A stretch of DNA of 14,244 bases, from positions 1 through 14,244 of the forward strand of contig CABUMZ010000037.1 of the NCBI GenBank assembly GCA_902492825.1. The letters run 5' to 3'. Under the pieces are notes generated by a model, which made no database searches, was not told the DNA's origin, and saw only the letters and a program-made list of their open reading frames with translations. A program made the position numbers and the translations under genes. Origin of the DNA: an uncultured Collinsella sp. (GTDB taxonomy: Bacteria > Actinomycetota > Coriobacteriia > Coriobacteriales > Coriobacteriaceae). Shown one piece after another: positions 13,996 to 14,244 of this stretch; within the stretch, counting starts at the first letter, position 1; every line of letters begins with the position of its first letter.

Positions 13996-14025
13996 GCGGT
14001 CAACTTCGGTTGGCTGTCTTTTTTT
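13996..14025 (+). terminator. Duplicate terminator after the TraX islet
   Basis: GCGGTCAAC and GTTGGCTGT pair (9 bp with three G-T pairs) around TTCG and are followed by seven T. It is the second copy of the tRNA-Lys terminator, with no tRNA in front of it, and could end traX-islet transcription. Confidence 0.8.
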
Positions 14026-14052
14026 GTCGCCCTTTCATGGGTTCGAACCCGT
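13998..14052 (+). repeat. Terminator-plus-palindrome direct repeat, copy B
   Basis: 55 bases nearly identical to 12711-12764, ending in the same GGGTTCGAACCCGT. Sequence similarity stops immediately after, where ATCTATCTATATATA begins. This marks the right boundary of the duplicated segment. Confidence 0.93.
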
Positions 14053-14161
14053 ATCTATCTATATATAAGAACGCTTGGCGAACAAAACCCGCCTTTTACC
14101 GATGGGAAACAAATAGCTGATGCCTTTGGGGTAAAGTAGCGCTCCAGAGATGACCGATGTC

Positions 14162-14244
14162 TCAATACTCATAAAACAGCTGGTCATCGCCAATATCAGA
14201 AGCCAATGCTTCAGTTATAACCTCAGGGACGCGACTGAGGGACA
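14162..14244 (-). CDS. Possible C-terminus of a minus-strand gene (partial)
   Basis: The minus-strand frame entering from the right edge reads 26 residues, including VPEVITEALASDIGDD and ending QLFYEY, then TGA at 14164-14162. The composition is protein-like, acidic and AT-rich like the TraX gene. It is too short to recognise. A competing plus-strand frame from ATG 14150 is also open to the edge but has no good ribosome binding site and a less natural composition. Between 14053 and 14161 I see only a short TATC/TATA-type simple repeat and no gene. Confidence 0.35.
   Translation of the reverse strand, partial: SLSRVPEVITEALASDIGDDQLFYEY

Noticed and set aside
13920..14120. A 66-codon plus-strand open frame across the second terminator repeat
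   Set aside because: It runs through the terminator and T-run and shares its middle with the frame above; it is a by-product of the DNA repeat.
14150..14244. Plus-strand gene start at the right edge
   Set aside because: It is open to the edge but has no ribosome binding site, and the opposite strand reads more like protein; the window is too short to decide.

Overview
The window looks like chromosomal DNA from a high-GC Gram-positive gut actinobacterium, most likely the Coriobacteriia and plausibly Collinsella. This is inferred from GC-rich codon use, an LPXTG surface adhesin built from SpaA/Cna-B domains, a Tat-type lipoprotein, an OmpR/EnvZ-type two-component pair and the style of the housekeeping genes. 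Recognition is from memory of protein families; no search was run.

Layout. A large minus-strand gene (17-3448) encodes a cell-wall-anchored thioester adhesin/pilin-like protein, and the first codons of another minus-strand gene may sit at the left edge. After a 297-base divergent intergenic region comes tRNA-Gly(CCC) with its own promoter and terminator, followed by about 280 bases of non-coding hairpin and repeat DNA (3866-4143). A run of plus-strand genes follows: purB; a TSCPD-domain protein translationally coupled to a Tat lipoprotein; a response regulator and sensor kinase; purC abutting a small two-helix membrane protein; and an M29 aminopeptidase. tRNA-Lys(TTT), its terminator and a second hairpin block follow. 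The right end (about 12.9-14.2 kb) is visibly more AT-rich and holds a TraX-family membrane protein, a gene remnant, a duplicated terminator and perhaps the C-terminus of a minus-strand gene.

How the genes relate. purB and purC are two enzymes of purine biosynthesis (PurC makes SAICAR, PurB cleaves it and later adenylosuccinate) but lie about 4 kb apart with unrelated genes between. The kinase and regulator form a classical two-component pair whose signal is unknown. The adhesin suggests attachment to host tissue or other cells.

The most unusual content is non-coding. Both tRNA genes are followed by the same arrangement: tRNA 3' end, intrinsic terminator, a TCGAACCC-containing T-arm-like sequence, a string of short hairpins with GAA or GNRA-type loops, then a second copy of that tRNA's own 3' end. 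The offset from first to second tail copy is 192 bp at tRNA-Gly and 181 bp at tRNA-Lys. The heptamer GCGAAGC recurs at the tip of four of the hairpins. At tRNA-Lys the terminator plus palindrome is repeated at 13998-14052, bracketing the AT-rich TraX islet. I read this as a small family of tRNA-anchored hairpin elements, one copy of which is associated with acquired DNA.
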